Below are positions 1 through 9,269 of a DNA stretch of 64,000 nt, piece after piece. Under the pieces are notes generated by a model. That model did no database searches. It was not told where the DNA came from and worked only from the letters and a program-made list of their open reading frames with translations. The position numbers and the translations under genes were made by a program. The stretch's first letter is position 1. Each line of letters starts with the position of its first letter. Origin of the DNA: Paenibacillus lacisoli (lineage in GTDB: Bacteria > Bacillota > Bacilli > Paenibacillales > Paenibacillaceae); NCBI RefSeq assembly GCF_030580655.1, contig NZ_JAUQTB010000002.1, positions 558,001 through 622,000 of the forward strand, read 5' to 3'.

Positions 1-174
1 TACTGCCGCTTTGACCGTGACACTCACACGGGTCGGACTCCCCTCCACCTTGTCCACTCCCATCGCAACAACGAACAGACGCAGATCAAGATCCTTGAAT
101 TTACACCCCGACAGGGGTATAACGAGGGCAATGATTGTAAGCATACACCAGACTGCTCTCCTGGCTCTTCTCAT
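1..174 (-). CDS. Ger(x)C germinant-receptor lipoprotein (N-terminus only)
   Basis: Only the first 58 codons are in the window; the gene runs off the left edge. The N-terminus has arginines, a hydrophobic stretch and a lipobox LSGC around residue 24, then the family-typical stretch LRLFVVAMGVDK. This is the C subunit of GerA-type germinant receptors, a lipoprotein on the outer face of the inner spore membrane. Its ATG overlaps the TGA of the upstream B-subunit gene (ATGA), so translation is coupled. The family assignment is firm; which germinant it serves cannot be told. Confidence 0.9.
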   Translation of the reverse strand, partial: MRRARRAVWCMLTIIALVIPLSGCKFKDLDLRLFVVAMGVDKVEGSPTRVSVTVKAAV

Positions 175-1277
175 GATGCGCGAGGCCTCCGCCGTCTGAA
201 CAGCCGATAGGCCGTAAATACACAGGTGATGAGGATGGCCTCAGCGCAGAAACGAATATCCATAAACCACAAACCGATCCGGTCCATAGAATACTGATCT
301 AGGTTCTGGGCGTATAATGCGCCAACAGCAAACAAAACAAGCAGCACCATTTCCAGTCTGAATCTGGACTTGCCCGTTCTCATCGCGGGCAGCGCCCCTT
401 TGAAGAACACCATCGCACAGTGCCAATGCACAATGCAGCTGATCAACGCCAGCGAGAGGTAAGTGAAATAGAACATAAACAGCACCCGTTCAACAATAAA
501 ATTTTTGGTCCTCAGCACATCCGCCGTAGAGAACCATGGGTAGACATGCCGGGTCACCCCCATCGTTCCATGCATACCGACCGGAACCAGAAAGGTAATC
601 AATAAGACGACCAATCCGGAAAGACCGAGAAACCAGTAATGTCTAACTTTAATTGCTTTGAATGCCTTGTTGAAGATAACCAGATTCAGGTACCCGGAGA
701 AAATAAATGTACCTGTTGCGATCCCCTGAAAGGAGGGGGCCTCCCAGCTGTAGGTAATAATTTGCATTACTGCATCCCAGCTGAAGGAAGGGTTAAGCAG
801 CGCTTTGGCCAGCACGTATATAATGATCGGTACATTGAGGATAATAAGCACCTCCAGGCCGTATAGAATGGATTCCGCAGTCGCCCGGATGCACAGACCG
901 ACCAGAACCAGGAAACCCAGCATAATAAAGAAAGGCTGGACATCAGAGCTGATATACCGCAGCGTAACATCGACAAAGGACAACAGCGTGACCAAGCCTG
1001 CAGAATACCACAGCAAACCGTGCAGGATGAGCAGAAAGCTTGCAATGCTTCTTTTGAAATTGGCATTGAATATTTGCGGCAGGTCCTCGCCAGGGAACTT
1101 GCTCATCAGCTTGACCAGCATAAAGGTAAAGGCGACCCCAATCGGAATGGACGCCAGGATCGCCATGATAGCACCGCTGAACCGCTCATTAATTAAGCCC
1201 CGCGGAACGAAATTGATAATATTGATCAAGGCGTTAATGAGAAACAGGTAATAGAAATAGTAATTATGTTTAACCAT
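171..1277 (-). CDS. Ger(x)B-type spore germination permease
   Basis: About 368 residues and nearly all hydrophobic, with about ten predicted membrane helices. This is the GerAB/APC-superfamily permease that forms the B subunit of germinant receptors and binds small germinants. I start it at the ATG at 1277, which has GGAGG eight bases upstream; an in-frame longer reading up to 1328 lacks a ribosome site. It overlaps the A-subunit gene by 8 bp and the C-subunit gene by 4 bp, as in gerA operons. It would be expressed in the forespore and sit in the inner spore membrane. Confidence 0.92.
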   Translation of the reverse strand: MVKHNYYFYYLFLINALINIINFVPRGLINERFSGAIMAILASIPIGVAFTFMLVKLMSKFPGEDLPQIFNANFKRSIASFLLILHGLLWYSAGLVTLLSFVDVTLRYISSDVQPFFIMLGFLVLVGLCIRATAESILYGLEVLIILNVPIIIYVLAKALLNPSFSWDAVMQIITYSWEAPSFQGIATGTFIFSGYLNLVIFNKAFKAIKVRHYWFLGLSGLVVLLITFLVPVGMHGTMGVTRHVYPWFSTADVLRTKNFIVERVLFMFYFTYLSLALISCIVHWHCAMVFFKGALPAMRTGKSRFRLEMVLLVLFAVGALYAQNLDQYSMDRIGLWFMDIRFCAEAILITCVFTAYRLFRRRRPRAS

Positions 1278-2646
1278 TCCGCTTTCCTCCCCGCGATGCC
1301 TTCGGCAGAAATAAGCTGTCCAGCGCAAAGATCCGGAAGTAGGGCTTGCCGAAGCTGCGGAGGCTGGAAAGAAACATAATCAGCCCCACCAGGCCGCCGA
1401 CGACCCCAAGCAATCCATAGATCGCTGCCAGGAAAACGAGAACATATTTCAGAATCCGTACCGTGAAGCCCATCATGTTGAGCGGAATGACAAAATTTGA
1501 AATGGCGACCACCGAGACGAGAATGATCATAATATTGCTGACCAGACCCGCTTCCGTTGCTGCCGTACCGAGAATCAGGCCGCCGACCGTCGTTGCAGTG
1601 GAGCCGATCGCCTTGGGAAGCCTTAAGCTCGCTTCGGTCAGACATTCCATCATAAAGAGCATGAACAGCACTTCAACATAGGAAGGATACGGAACCGTTG
1701 CACGGCTGCCCGCTACCAGCAGGGCAATCTGGATTTTCCAAACTTCCGAATTATATGAGGTAAAGGCTACATAAATGGAGGGCAGCATCACTGTCAACAT
1801 CAGTCCAATGTATCGGATGGTTTTCAGAAACCAGCCTACCGGCTTCACCTGCAGCTTATCGTCCATCGCCGTAAAGAAGTCACTAAATATGACCGGGAGA
1901 ATAACGGCATACCCTGCCGTATCCACCAGCACGATCACTTTGCCTTCAGATAGGTTAAAGACCGCGCGGTCAGGACGTTCGGTTACTATCGTTGTTGGAA
2001 AAATACGCAGATCATTGCTGGCTAAATATTTGTCCAGCTCCGCTGCGGATTGAATAAGGTCAACCGAAATTTGATCCAGACGCTCGGCAAGCTCTTGCAG
2101 TACGCCATGGTCTACCCGTTTCTCATCATATAGAATAGCCATTTGAGTCTTCGACTTGGCTCCAATCGTTTTAAGCTCACTTTTGAGGTCCGCCGACTTG
2201 TAGCGGCGGCGAATCAGATTGATATTCACCTCGATACTTTCTGTAAAGGAGTCTGACGGACCCTGTACAATGACTTCCGTCTCTGATGCTGCAACCGGAC
2301 TTGCTTCGACACGGGCTGCCTCGAACAGGAAGATACGCCCGTCATGAAACCGCAGTCCAACATTACCCAGCAGCATCTGTGCCACAGCCTCCTCGGCTTC
2401 CTTGACTTCAACTGTACCAGGGAACGAGACAATGTACTCTTCATAGAGATGCATATCCTGTTTGGCGAAGAAAGGGCTCACGATGAAACGGTTGATGATA
2501 GCAGAATCACAGAGACTCTTGATATAGATCAAGCTGACCTGCTGATCGTCCAACTCCAGGTTACGCTGCTCCAGATCGCTCATATCGGACAGCTGGCCCT
2601 TGACTTCTTCCAGGAGGTCGCCGGACGGAGACGAATGTTCTGACAT
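1270..2646 (-). CDS. Ger(x)A-type spore germination protein
   Basis: 458 residues in the GerAA/GerKA family: a soluble N-terminal half (to about residue 240), then several membrane helices and a short basic C-terminus. It is the A subunit of a germinant receptor and the first gene of the operon with the B and C genes. I choose ATG 2646, with AAGGAG eight bases upstream; a GTG at 2655 would overlap that ribosome site. The N-terminal stretch reading DQQVSLIYIKSLCD is characteristic of the family. Nothing in the sequence suggests disruption. Confidence 0.93.
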   Translation of the reverse strand: MSEHSSPSGDLLEEVKGQLSDMSDLEQRNLELDDQQVSLIYIKSLCDSAIINRFIVSPFFAKQDMHLYEEYIVSFPGTVEVKEAEEAVAQMLLGNVGLRFHDGRIFLFEAARVEASPVAASETEVIVQGPSDSFTESIEVNINLIRRRYKSADLKSELKTIGAKSKTQMAILYDEKRVDHGVLQELAERLDQISVDLIQSAAELDKYLASNDLRIFPTTIVTERPDRAVFNLSEGKVIVLVDTAGYAVILPVIFSDFFTAMDDKLQVKPVGWFLKTIRYIGLMLTVMLPSIYVAFTSYNSEVWKIQIALLVAGSRATVPYPSYVEVLFMLFMMECLTEASLRLPKAIGSTATTVGGLILGTAATEAGLVSNIMIILVSVVAISNFVIPLNMMGFTVRILKYVLVFLAAIYGLLGVVGGLVGLIMFLSSLRSFGKPYFRIFALDSLFLPKASRGGKRNG

Positions 2647-2679
2647 GAGCTTCACTCCTTTAGCTTTTCAAGATTTCTT

Positions 2680-2709
2680 TATTTTGGTCTTGGAGTCAGA
2701 TTCTATTCA
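2680..2709 (-). promoter_or_regulatory. Possible sigma-G-like promoter of the germination operon
   Basis: On the minus strand TGAATA is followed 17 bases later by CAAAATA, close to the forespore sigma-G pattern (GNATR / CATNNTA). It lies 34-63 bases before the A-subunit ATG, and germinant-receptor operons are normally sigma-G dependent. This is a pattern match only. Confidence 0.4.
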
Positions 2710-2723
2710 TATAGGATGAGCAT

Positions 2724-2760
2724 AAAAAAAGACGCCTTTAGCGATTATGCTTAAGGCGTC
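2724..2760 (-). terminator. Rho-independent terminator after the SLH protein gene
   Basis: The arms GACGCCTTaAGC and GCTaAAGGCGTC are separated by a short loop and followed on the minus strand by seven T. It separates the SLH-protein gene from the germination operon. Confidence 0.9.
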
Positions 2761-2792
2761 CTGGTCTTCCTACAGGAGTGTTCAATAAGAAC

Positions 2793-5477
2793 TCAGTCTA
2801 TGAAACCAGAGATTGTCATCATTCTATAGATTAGAACTGCTGTTTCAGCGCGGCTTACAGCATCTTGAGGTCTCGCGAAACTGCTGCTGCCATTCATCAA
2901 CCCTTCTTTGACTGCAAAACCGGCAGCCTGCCTTCCCCACGGAGAGAACGATGCTGAATCTTTAAATGGACTCAATATAGCATTTAACTCGGCTTCTGGC
3001 ATCTCGCCGGGAACCTGGCCTGCAATGAGCATTGCCTTTTGAAGAATGACTAAGGCTTCTTGGCGTGAGATGTAACGCGCAGGTTCAAAATAGCTTCCGT
3101 CTCGCTGGTTATATCCATGAACAAGTCCATATGCGTTAGCTATAGATACTGATTTGGAGAACCAGTCTGTCGCTTTGACGTCCTGGAAGGAGGTCTCTCC
3201 ATCCGCTTCCATGAGTCCCAATGCACGTACGGTCATCATCACAAACTCAGCTCTTGAAATCGCAGCATCTGGCGCAAAACGATCTGAAGTAACGCCGGTT
3301 ACAATTCTTTTAGCCTTCATTTCAGAGATGGTTTCTTTTGCCCAATGCTGTTCCGTATCAAGGAATGTTGAATTTTCGTCGTCTGTTACAACCGTGTAAA
3401 TACTGTTCGTCATACTTTGAATCACAGCCATGACCTGGCCGTTCTCCTGGATAAACCGGGTAGGAACAGGTTCGATTGTACCGTCAGGTAGAATGACAAC
3501 CCCCGTTGCTTTGGAAGCTGTCATTGGGCCGGTCGATACAGGAAGCGTCCGGACGATATACTGACCAAACTTTTTTAACTCAACCGACTGCTTCCCATCC
3601 GTTAATGCAACATGGAATTGAACAATCGGCGCAATTACTGCAGCTTGACGCGCAGGCAAACTCGACAGCTTGCTCAAACGTATACTCAGAGTGGCATCAT
3701 TCAAAGTGCCACCGAGTTCCTGTAAGGATGGACCGAGATCCAGCTGTTGTAAAGGTAATGTGTAAGCCGCAAAGGGGGTCTCCAAGTGGATAACCGCTGA
3801 CTGGTCCTGCAGTAACCGGAGTCCCTCACCGCTCAAACGGACAGACACTGCAGGTATTTCGCCCTTAAGCGTCATGGAGATCCGCTTGGCATCCTTGCTC
3901 AGCAATCCTGCAAGTTCCGTACTATCTAATGTAATAACCTGTACCGCTTGTCCGTTGGAATATTCAATAGTACTGAAAAAGTATTTGCTGGTAATGGCCT
4001 TCCCCTTGATTTCTAATGTAACATTCTCATTCACTGCATCATTAACTTTATCAGCATTACTGCCGGAAACGTCTGATGTCACAGGCTTATCTGGAGAAGG
4101 CCCCGGTGTAACGGGTACTTCGTTTACATCCAGCACCTGAATGGTTAGAGTCTGCTCGTACCTCTGATTCCACTGATCAGCTGCCTGTACACGAATCGTG
4201 TACGTTTTTTTCTGCTCATAGTCGAAAACTGCTGCAGCGAAGAGCTCATTTCCTTCTATACGGAAGCTGTCATTGTCTTCACCACCAGGGCCGCTCACAA
4301 GCTGGTAAGTGTATACGCCATCCACTTCACCGCCAGAGGCTGACAATTCACCAATGAGCGATTGAGCCGGTTCATTTTCTTTTAGCTTGTCATTGGTTAA
4401 TGTAATCCTGGTCGGAACTGACCTTACCACCTGCTTAACCTGAAAAGTCTGCGGGGGAAGTTGATCAGCAGAGATTGTAATCGTATCCGTATATGTGCCG
4501 GAGGGCAGGTTATCCCTGGATCGGACAGTTAAATCAGCCGTGTTGTGATTGTCATCCAGAGAAGTGATCGACGGCTGGGATATGATAAATGGACTGTCAT
4601 CGCCCAGAGAAAGACTTGCTGCAAGCTTAGATATGGCCCCCGTCCCTGTCCGGGTTATCGCAATATGCTTCAACTCCTGGGAACCCCTTGGATACGAGAC
4701 AGAAACCGGACTAAGCGTCTGATTATCGATAGTCTCAATAGTATATGTGGGTGCTGCGCGTTGAACATTGATAGTGTATACCTCTGTTTGCGTTAAATCT
4801 TTTGAAGTCACCTTGATCGGGATGGACGTGACTTTCCCCGCCTCAAGTGGATAAGGACCACGTATTTTGTTTTTATCGGCGTCTATGACAGATTCCTGAT
4901 TGACTTCAATCGAAGAATCTCCGTCCAGCAGCGACGGTCTGAAGCTTAAGGAAGAAGTGCTGTATGGAACCTGAACCGTATATTCCTTGGTCTGAGGCGA
5001 AAACGCCGGAGACAGCGTACCTTCCTGAATACTCAGGCTGCTTAACTGAGCATCACTTGGAGAGGGGCGGTACACATGAAGGGTGTACACGTTTACAGGC
5101 AAACCTCCGGCGGCAGTAACCTGGATATCAATTTGGTTCTCGCCAGGCAGCATATTGAGCCATCCGCTCGAAACCCAGTTTTCAATTCCCACCCAATCCC
5201 CGCCATTCAACCGGTATTTCAGAGCGGCTGCGTTCTCGCCATCAAGACCTTGATAGTTGTCTTCCGTCTTGGCTGCAAAATAGAATTGGGTGTTGCTGCT
5301 GCGTCCGAGACTAACCTGGTAGTCAAGTTGAGAAGGGCTGAAAGAAGGACTTAAAGGGTAATCTCCAGTCACAATCGTGTTGAGGTCTGCACTACTTTCA
5401 GCAGCCATAACACGACCAGCTCCAGTGAAGGGCATAAGCAGAATAAAGCATAGAACTAGTATCAAGCTTCGTTTCAT
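2793..5477 (-). CDS. Secreted SLH-domain surface protein with cadherin-like domains
   Basis: 894 residues. A signal peptide (about 1-26, ending AMA/AE) is followed by two cadherin-like beta-sandwich repeats (about 30-135 and 138-240), a beta-rich region, and a cadherin-like domain (about 353-455, with LDVNE at its end). Then come a Pro/Ser linker, a region of unknown fold (475-700) and three C-terminal SLH repeats (about 705-755, 763-816, 838-888). SLH repeats bind pyruvylated secondary cell-wall polymer, so the protein is anchored to the wall with its beta-sandwich domains outward. The start has GAGGAG seven bases upstream. It is monocistronic, with its own terminator. The role, probably structural or adhesive, is inferred. 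Confidence 0.9.
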   Translation of the reverse strand: MKRSLILVLCFILLMPFTGAGRVMAAESSADLNTIVTGDYPLSPSFSPSQLDYQVSLGRSSNTQFYFAAKTEDNYQGLDGENAAALKYRLNGGDWVGIENWVSSGWLNMLPGENQIDIQVTAAGGLPVNVYTLHVYRPSPSDAQLSSLSIQEGTLSPAFSPQTKEYTVQVPYSTSSLSFRPSLLDGDSSIEVNQESVIDADKNKIRGPYPLEAGKVTSIPIKVTSKDLTQTEVYTINVQRAAPTYTIETIDNQTLSPVSVSYPRGSQELKHIAITRTGTGAISKLAASLSLGDDSPFIISQPSITSLDDNHNTADLTVRSRDNLPSGTYTDTITISADQLPPQTFQVKQVVRSVPTRITLTNDKLKENEPAQSLIGELSASGGEVDGVYTYQLVSGPGGEDNDSFRIEGNELFAAAVFDYEQKKTYTIRVQAADQWNQRYEQTLTIQVLDVNEVPVTPGPSPDKPVTSDVSGSNADKVNDAVNENVTLEIKGKAITSKYFFSTIEYSNGQAVQVITLDSTELAGLLSKDAKRISMTLKGEIPAVSVRLSGEGLRLLQDQSAVIHLETPFAAYTLPLQQLDLGPSLQELGGTLNDATLSIRLSKLSSLPARQAAVIAPIVQFHVALTDGKQSVELKKFGQYIVRTLPVSTGPMTASKATGVVILPDGTIEPVPTRFIQENGQVMAVIQSMTNSIYTVVTDDENSTFLDTEQHWAKETISEMKAKRIVTGVTSDRFAPDAAISRAEFVMMTVRALGLMEADGETSFQDVKATDWFSKSVSIANAYGLVHGYNQRDGSYFEPARYISRQEALVILQKAMLIAGQVPGEMPEAELNAILSPFKDSASFSPWGRQAAGFAVKEGLMNGSSSFARPQDAVSRAETAVLIYRMMTISGFID

Positions 5478-5549
5478 AATTTCTCCTCTTTAATTCAAAA
5501 TGAAAGTAATGGATTTATTATATGTGCCTACCCAGACAATTGTATAGAC

Positions 5550-5579
5550 AAAAAAACGCCTCATAATTATGAGGCGTTT
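5550..5579 (-). terminator. Terminator after the FAD oxidoreductase gene
   Basis: A perfect stem CGCCTCAT/ATGAGGCG with loop AATT, flanked by A and T runs. The T run lies downstream on the minus strand. Confidence 0.85.
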
Positions 5580-5602
5580 GAGTTTGTAAAGTGTTTGCGC
5601 GC

Positions 5603-7045
5603 TTAACCGGTTCTGCCCACCTTCTCCTGCAGCGGCCATCTACCGGTAAATTCCTCTTCATCATAGGCATAGAACTGGTTCAAAATATTCTCCTGATCAT
5701 CCTTGAACAACTGATCTGCTACCGCTGTCACCAGCTTCGGGACAGCATTCTTGGTGCCCGAAATTGCTGAAGCAGACAGTCCGCAGCTGGCCAGTGCAGA
5801 ATAGTTAAACACGAATAATCCGTGTACAAGCTCCTTCCCCTCTTCGGTGCGGCTTGTCACCGCGAATCCCGGACTCAGATAAGGATGGGAATCCAGCAGA
5901 GGATTCACCTTCCCTTCCGGAGGAGTGTAACAATCCCGCCAGCGTGCGATATGCGGCTCAATCAGACTAAACTCAGGCCGAAGGGCCGGATCACTGAGCA
6001 GCCCCGTGCTGAAAATCAGGAAGTCATACGTGAATTTACCTTTGGGCGTAGTCACCACAACCCCGCCCCCTCCTCCTACAACCTCTGTATCCAGCCACGG
6101 AGAACCAAGATGCAGGGCAAAGCCGGGCCAGGCCGCCGCGCGTCCAAATGTATCGTTCGTCGGCGGCTGATTAAATTTGAAGAAATGGGAGATGACTGCA
6201 TATTTGTCCGCATCCGACAGGACGTGGAACCGCTCGATCATCCCGGAGATTTCCATCTGCCGAATCGGATTCACACTCGGGAGCCGCTCTCGGCGGACGA
6301 ATACATGTGCCTCGGCAGCACCTGCGCCAAGCGCATGATTGGCATTGTCAAAAGCGGAAGCCCCTCCTCCAAGAATGGCAATACGGTGCCCTCGGAGCTG
6401 ATCAAAATCAATCGCTTCCGACGTATGGGCATACAGATGACGAGGCAGCCGCTCGGTGATAGCCGGCGGGATATGCCACTCGCCCCCTCCCTGGATCCCG
6501 GTGGCAAGCACGACTTTACGGGCAAGCAGTGCAGGAGATGACGTTCCCTCCCCTTCAACATGCAGTCGATGAACCCCCCCGCCAAGCGGCTCTATCAGCT
6601 TCAGCTTGACCTGATTCATCACCGGGAGCTTCAGAATCTGCCGATACCACCGCAGGTACTTCATCCATTCTCCTCGCGGGATTTTGTCCAGCTGCTCCCA
6701 CCCTTCGCGTCCATGCTGGGCTTCCCACCAGGAACGGAATGTCAAGGAGGGAATTCCCATATCAATGGAGATCAGATGCTTGGGGGTACGCAGAGTAACC
6801 ATCCGGGCATACGTTTCCCATGGCCCTTCCAGCCCCGCCGGATTCTCATCCAGCACCACGATATTGGATATACGTTCACGGAGCAGACCAAAAGCAGCAC
6901 CAAGCCCGCTCTGTCCACCGCCTATAATGACAACGTCATACACATGGCCCTCTTTATGCTCCCGAGGCGCAATCCAGTTCTTTCCGCCATAAGCAAGATA
7001 GGCAAGATCCTCCTGCACTCGTTCATGTAACATCTCCAGTGTCAT
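5603..7045 (-). CDS. FAD/NAD(P)-dependent oxidoreductase, flavin-monooxygenase-like
   Basis: 480 residues. It has two Rossmann dinucleotide-binding motifs: IIGGGQSG near residues 41-47 for FAD and ILGGGAS near 224-230 for NAD(P). The stretch YAHTSEAIDF between them resembles the flavin-containing monooxygenase fingerprint. This makes it a cytoplasmic FAD enzyme of the FMO/YpdA-like group; the substrate is unknown. ATG 7045 is preferred over TTG 7054 because AAAGGA then lies at proper spacing. It lies 177 bp downstream of the MFS exporter on the same strand and could be cotranscribed with it. A terminator follows. Confidence 0.85.
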   Translation of the reverse strand: MTLEMLHERVQEDLAYLAYGGKNWIAPREHKEGHVYDVVIIGGGQSGLGAAFGLLRERISNIVVLDENPAGLEGPWETYARMVTLRTPKHLISIDMGIPSLTFRSWWEAQHGREGWEQLDKIPRGEWMKYLRWYRQILKLPVMNQVKLKLIEPLGGGVHRLHVEGEGTSSPALLARKVVLATGIQGGGEWHIPPAITERLPRHLYAHTSEAIDFDQLRGHRIAILGGGASAFDNANHALGAGAAEAHVFVRRERLPSVNPIRQMEISGMIERFHVLSDADKYAVISHFFKFNQPPTNDTFGRAAAWPGFALHLGSPWLDTEVVGGGGGVVVTTPKGKFTYDFLIFSTGLLSDPALRPEFSLIEPHIARWRDCYTPPEGKVNPLLDSHPYLSPGFAVTSRTEEGKELVHGLFVFNYSALASCGLSASAISGTKNAVPKLVTAVADQLFKDDQENILNQFYAYDEEEFTGRWPLQEKVGRTG

Positions 7046-7222
7046 GATCCTCAATCCTTTCAGCTAAGCTTACATAGATGCGGCCCTTTATTCCGATGTT
7101 TTATTGGCTTTACTATAGCTTATAAAGGATCGTTTTTAACAGCCACCGGCAAGTTTATTGTTATCATATATAAAATGAACCTGACATCTTGTTTATCATA
7201 ACGAAATCATGTACGGTCATCA

Positions 7223-8512
7223 CTATATTGAACGTAATGCTCCTGCTTTTACGGCTAGATAAACCGCTAAACCAATCACTGCCACCCCGCCGGTCACAAG
7301 CATTGGTTGAATTCCGACTTTTAATGTGAGTAAGAATGACACTAAACCATAAGATATCGGAATTAATCCCATGGACACCATCGTATTCAAACTAACAATG
7401 CGGCCCAGCATATGGGCGGGAGCAGATTCCTGCACAAGACTGATTACCGGAATATTGATAAAAGATACGCAGCTCCCTAGCAGAGCCAATAGTGCAGCAG
7501 AGAGAGGCAGCCTATCCGATAGGCTGTACAGGATGAGCAGCACTCCTTCCAGCGCAATACAGCCGGTCACCCATATTCCCCTGCGCGTTAAACGGACCAG
7601 TCCCATGACTGCAGCCCCTGCTAATGATCCCATGGCGAAAGCCCCCTGCATTACACTGAGGCTCACTGCACTGCCTCCCATTCGTGCGTTAGCCAGTAAA
7701 GGAATACTGATCATAAGCGGCCCTACAAAAAATAGATTCACGACGGTAAAAGTCCCCATAATAGTCCGCAGCAGAGATGAGGAGGCCACATACCGGAATC
7801 CTTCCTGAAGCTGCCGGAATATCCCCGCGCCAGGGTGGTCTGCTGTATATACCGGCCGCTTTTGCTTATCTTGTATACGATAGACACAAAACCCGGCTGT
7901 AATCAGCATAAATGCCAGGATCAAGACGATAGTTATGTAGGAGAACGCAGATAGTAATACTGCCGAGAGCAGCGGCCCCAGCATCGTGGAGATTTGATTA
8001 CTGGTCTGCATCATGGCATTGGCGGACGCAAGCCGATCCGGATTAACCAGCTGTGGGATCAGGGAATCTCTAGCAGGCCAGAAGAAAGCATCACTAATGC
8101 CGAATAAAGCGGCACATGCGCACAGGATTACCAGATGAAGCTGATCGACTGCCAGTAGTCCGGCCATAGTGAACAGTACAAAGCAGCGCCCGCTCAGTGA
8201 CAGCAGAATCATCATCGTGCGACTCTGTCGATCCGCAGCCGCTCCGCCCATCATCATAAACAAAACCCGTGGAAGCGAGGTTGCCATGAGTACCCAACCC
8301 ACGGCCTGACTCATTCCCAGCTCATGAACCACGTACCACTGCTCAACAGTCAGGTACATGGAGATGGACAGGCTGGAGAAAATGCTGCTAAATAATAACA
8401 GTCCAAAATTTCGCCCCCCGAGTCTTCCATCACGAAGTTTTGTTATTCCGAAAGTCTTGATCTCTGAGTACAGTTGGCTCTTATTTTTTGAGGTTTTACC
8501 CCAACCTACCAA
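7223..8512 (-). CDS. MFS transporter (drug or metabolite exporter type)
   Basis: About 429 residues with roughly twelve hydrophobic segments. The motif MGGAAADRQSR between helices 2 and 3 is the classical MFS loop signature. It resembles the MFS_3/enterobactin-exporter-like group of efflux pumps. The likely start is TTG 8512, which has AAGGGGG eight bases upstream; the GTG at 8521 would sit inside that ribosome site. Two abutting palindromes just upstream suggest tight repression. A MarR gene lies divergently about 300 bp away and is one candidate repressor, but this is inference. Confidence 0.85.
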   Translation of the reverse strand: MVGWGKTSKNKSQLYSEIKTFGITKLRDGRLGGRNFGLLLFSSIFSSLSISMYLTVEQWYVVHELGMSQAVGWVLMATSLPRVLFMMMGGAAADRQSRTMMILLSLSGRCFVLFTMAGLLAVDQLHLVILCACAALFGISDAFFWPARDSLIPQLVNPDRLASANAMMQTSNQISTMLGPLLSAVLLSAFSYITIVLILAFMLITAGFCVYRIQDKQKRPVYTADHPGAGIFRQLQEGFRYVASSSLLRTIMGTFTVVNLFFVGPLMISIPLLANARMGGSAVSLSVMQGAFAMGSLAGAAVMGLVRLTRRGIWVTGCIALEGVLLILYSLSDRLPLSAALLALLGSCVSFINIPVISLVQESAPAHMLGRIVSLNTMVSMGLIPISYGLVSFLLTLKVGIQPMLVTGGVAVIGLAVYLAVKAGALRSI

Positions 8513-8545
8513 TGAATTCACCCCCTTAATTAATTTGCCATTTAG

Positions 8546-8577
8546 TTAGATATAAATCTAATTAGATGTTAATCTAA
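8546..8577. promoter_or_regulatory. Tandem palindromic operator before the MFS gene
   Basis: Two 16-bp inverted repeats of the form TTAGAT-N4-ATCTAA abut each other (8546-8561 and 8562-8577). Their junction makes a further perfect palindrome ATCTAATTAGAT (8556-8567). The array lies 34-65 bp upstream of the MFS start. MarR/PadR-type dimers bind such sites. Confidence 0.7.
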
Positions 8578-8806
8578 TTATAGGCGGATGTCTATCTGTT
8601 TTTTAGTAATTAGAAAAAAACTCCATTCCGATTGTGCGCAATTAAATTTGTATATTGCATTATGATCGACCTCGTGATATATTAATTGAGCCGTCAATGA
8701 TTGATGGGTCAACGATTAGAAAACAGGCATCTGTATCGTCTTGTAATATTACAGACTGTGCGGCATGCTAAGGTGCATGATCCAGATTCACCCGGGAGGT
8801 CTGAGC

Positions 8807-9241
8807 ATGACACGGATAAGTAATAAGGAAGAGCAAATCCTAAGTCTGCTGAACGGGCTTGGCAACAAGATCAGCCCCCGCTTTGAGCGATGTACAGGGA
8901 TCAGCTCCACTCGCTTTGAGATCCTGCATCAATTATGTCAGGTCGATGAGTTGAACCAGTCCATGCTGCAAAAGGTCCTGCAGATCGACGGTGCAGCTAT
9001 TACCCGGCATTTGAAGCAGCTGGAAGCGGACGGTATGGTGACCCGGCGCAGAAATCCGGAGGATAATCGTGTGACCTTCGTCCGCCTTACGGAGGAAGGT
9101 CAAGCCCGAATTGCCGGATACCGGGCTGAGAAAGAGATCCTGATTCAGCAGATCCTGCAGCATTTCAGCGAAGAGGAAATTAACCAGCTTGCCGGTTATC
9201 TGGAACGCATGCAGAACAATATGGGCGAGCATTTTGCCTGA
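8807..9241 (+). CDS. MarR-family transcriptional regulator
   Basis: 144 residues with the MarR winged-helix layout: the recognition helix region is IDGAAITRHLKQLEADGMVTRRRNPEDNR, described by position as residues about 62-90, and the wing carries the family DxR pattern (EDNR). The start ATG 8807 has GGGAGG eight bases upstream; earlier in-frame ATGs lack one. It is followed within 30 bp by a nitroreductase and then a quinol-monooxygenase-like gene. This layout recalls Bacillus MhqR/YodB-type regulons that answer to quinones and other electrophiles. It probably represses its own operon and senses such compounds; this is inferred. Confidence 0.88.
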   Translation: MTRISNKEEQILSLLNGLGNKISPRFERCTGISSTRFEILHQLCQVDELNQSMLQKVLQIDGAAITRHLKQLEADGMVTRRRNPEDNRVTFVRLTEEGQARIAGYRAEKEILIQQILQHFSEEEINQLAGYLERMQNNMGEHFA

Positions 9242-9269
9242 ATTATTTAACAGAAGGAGAATGAATTAC

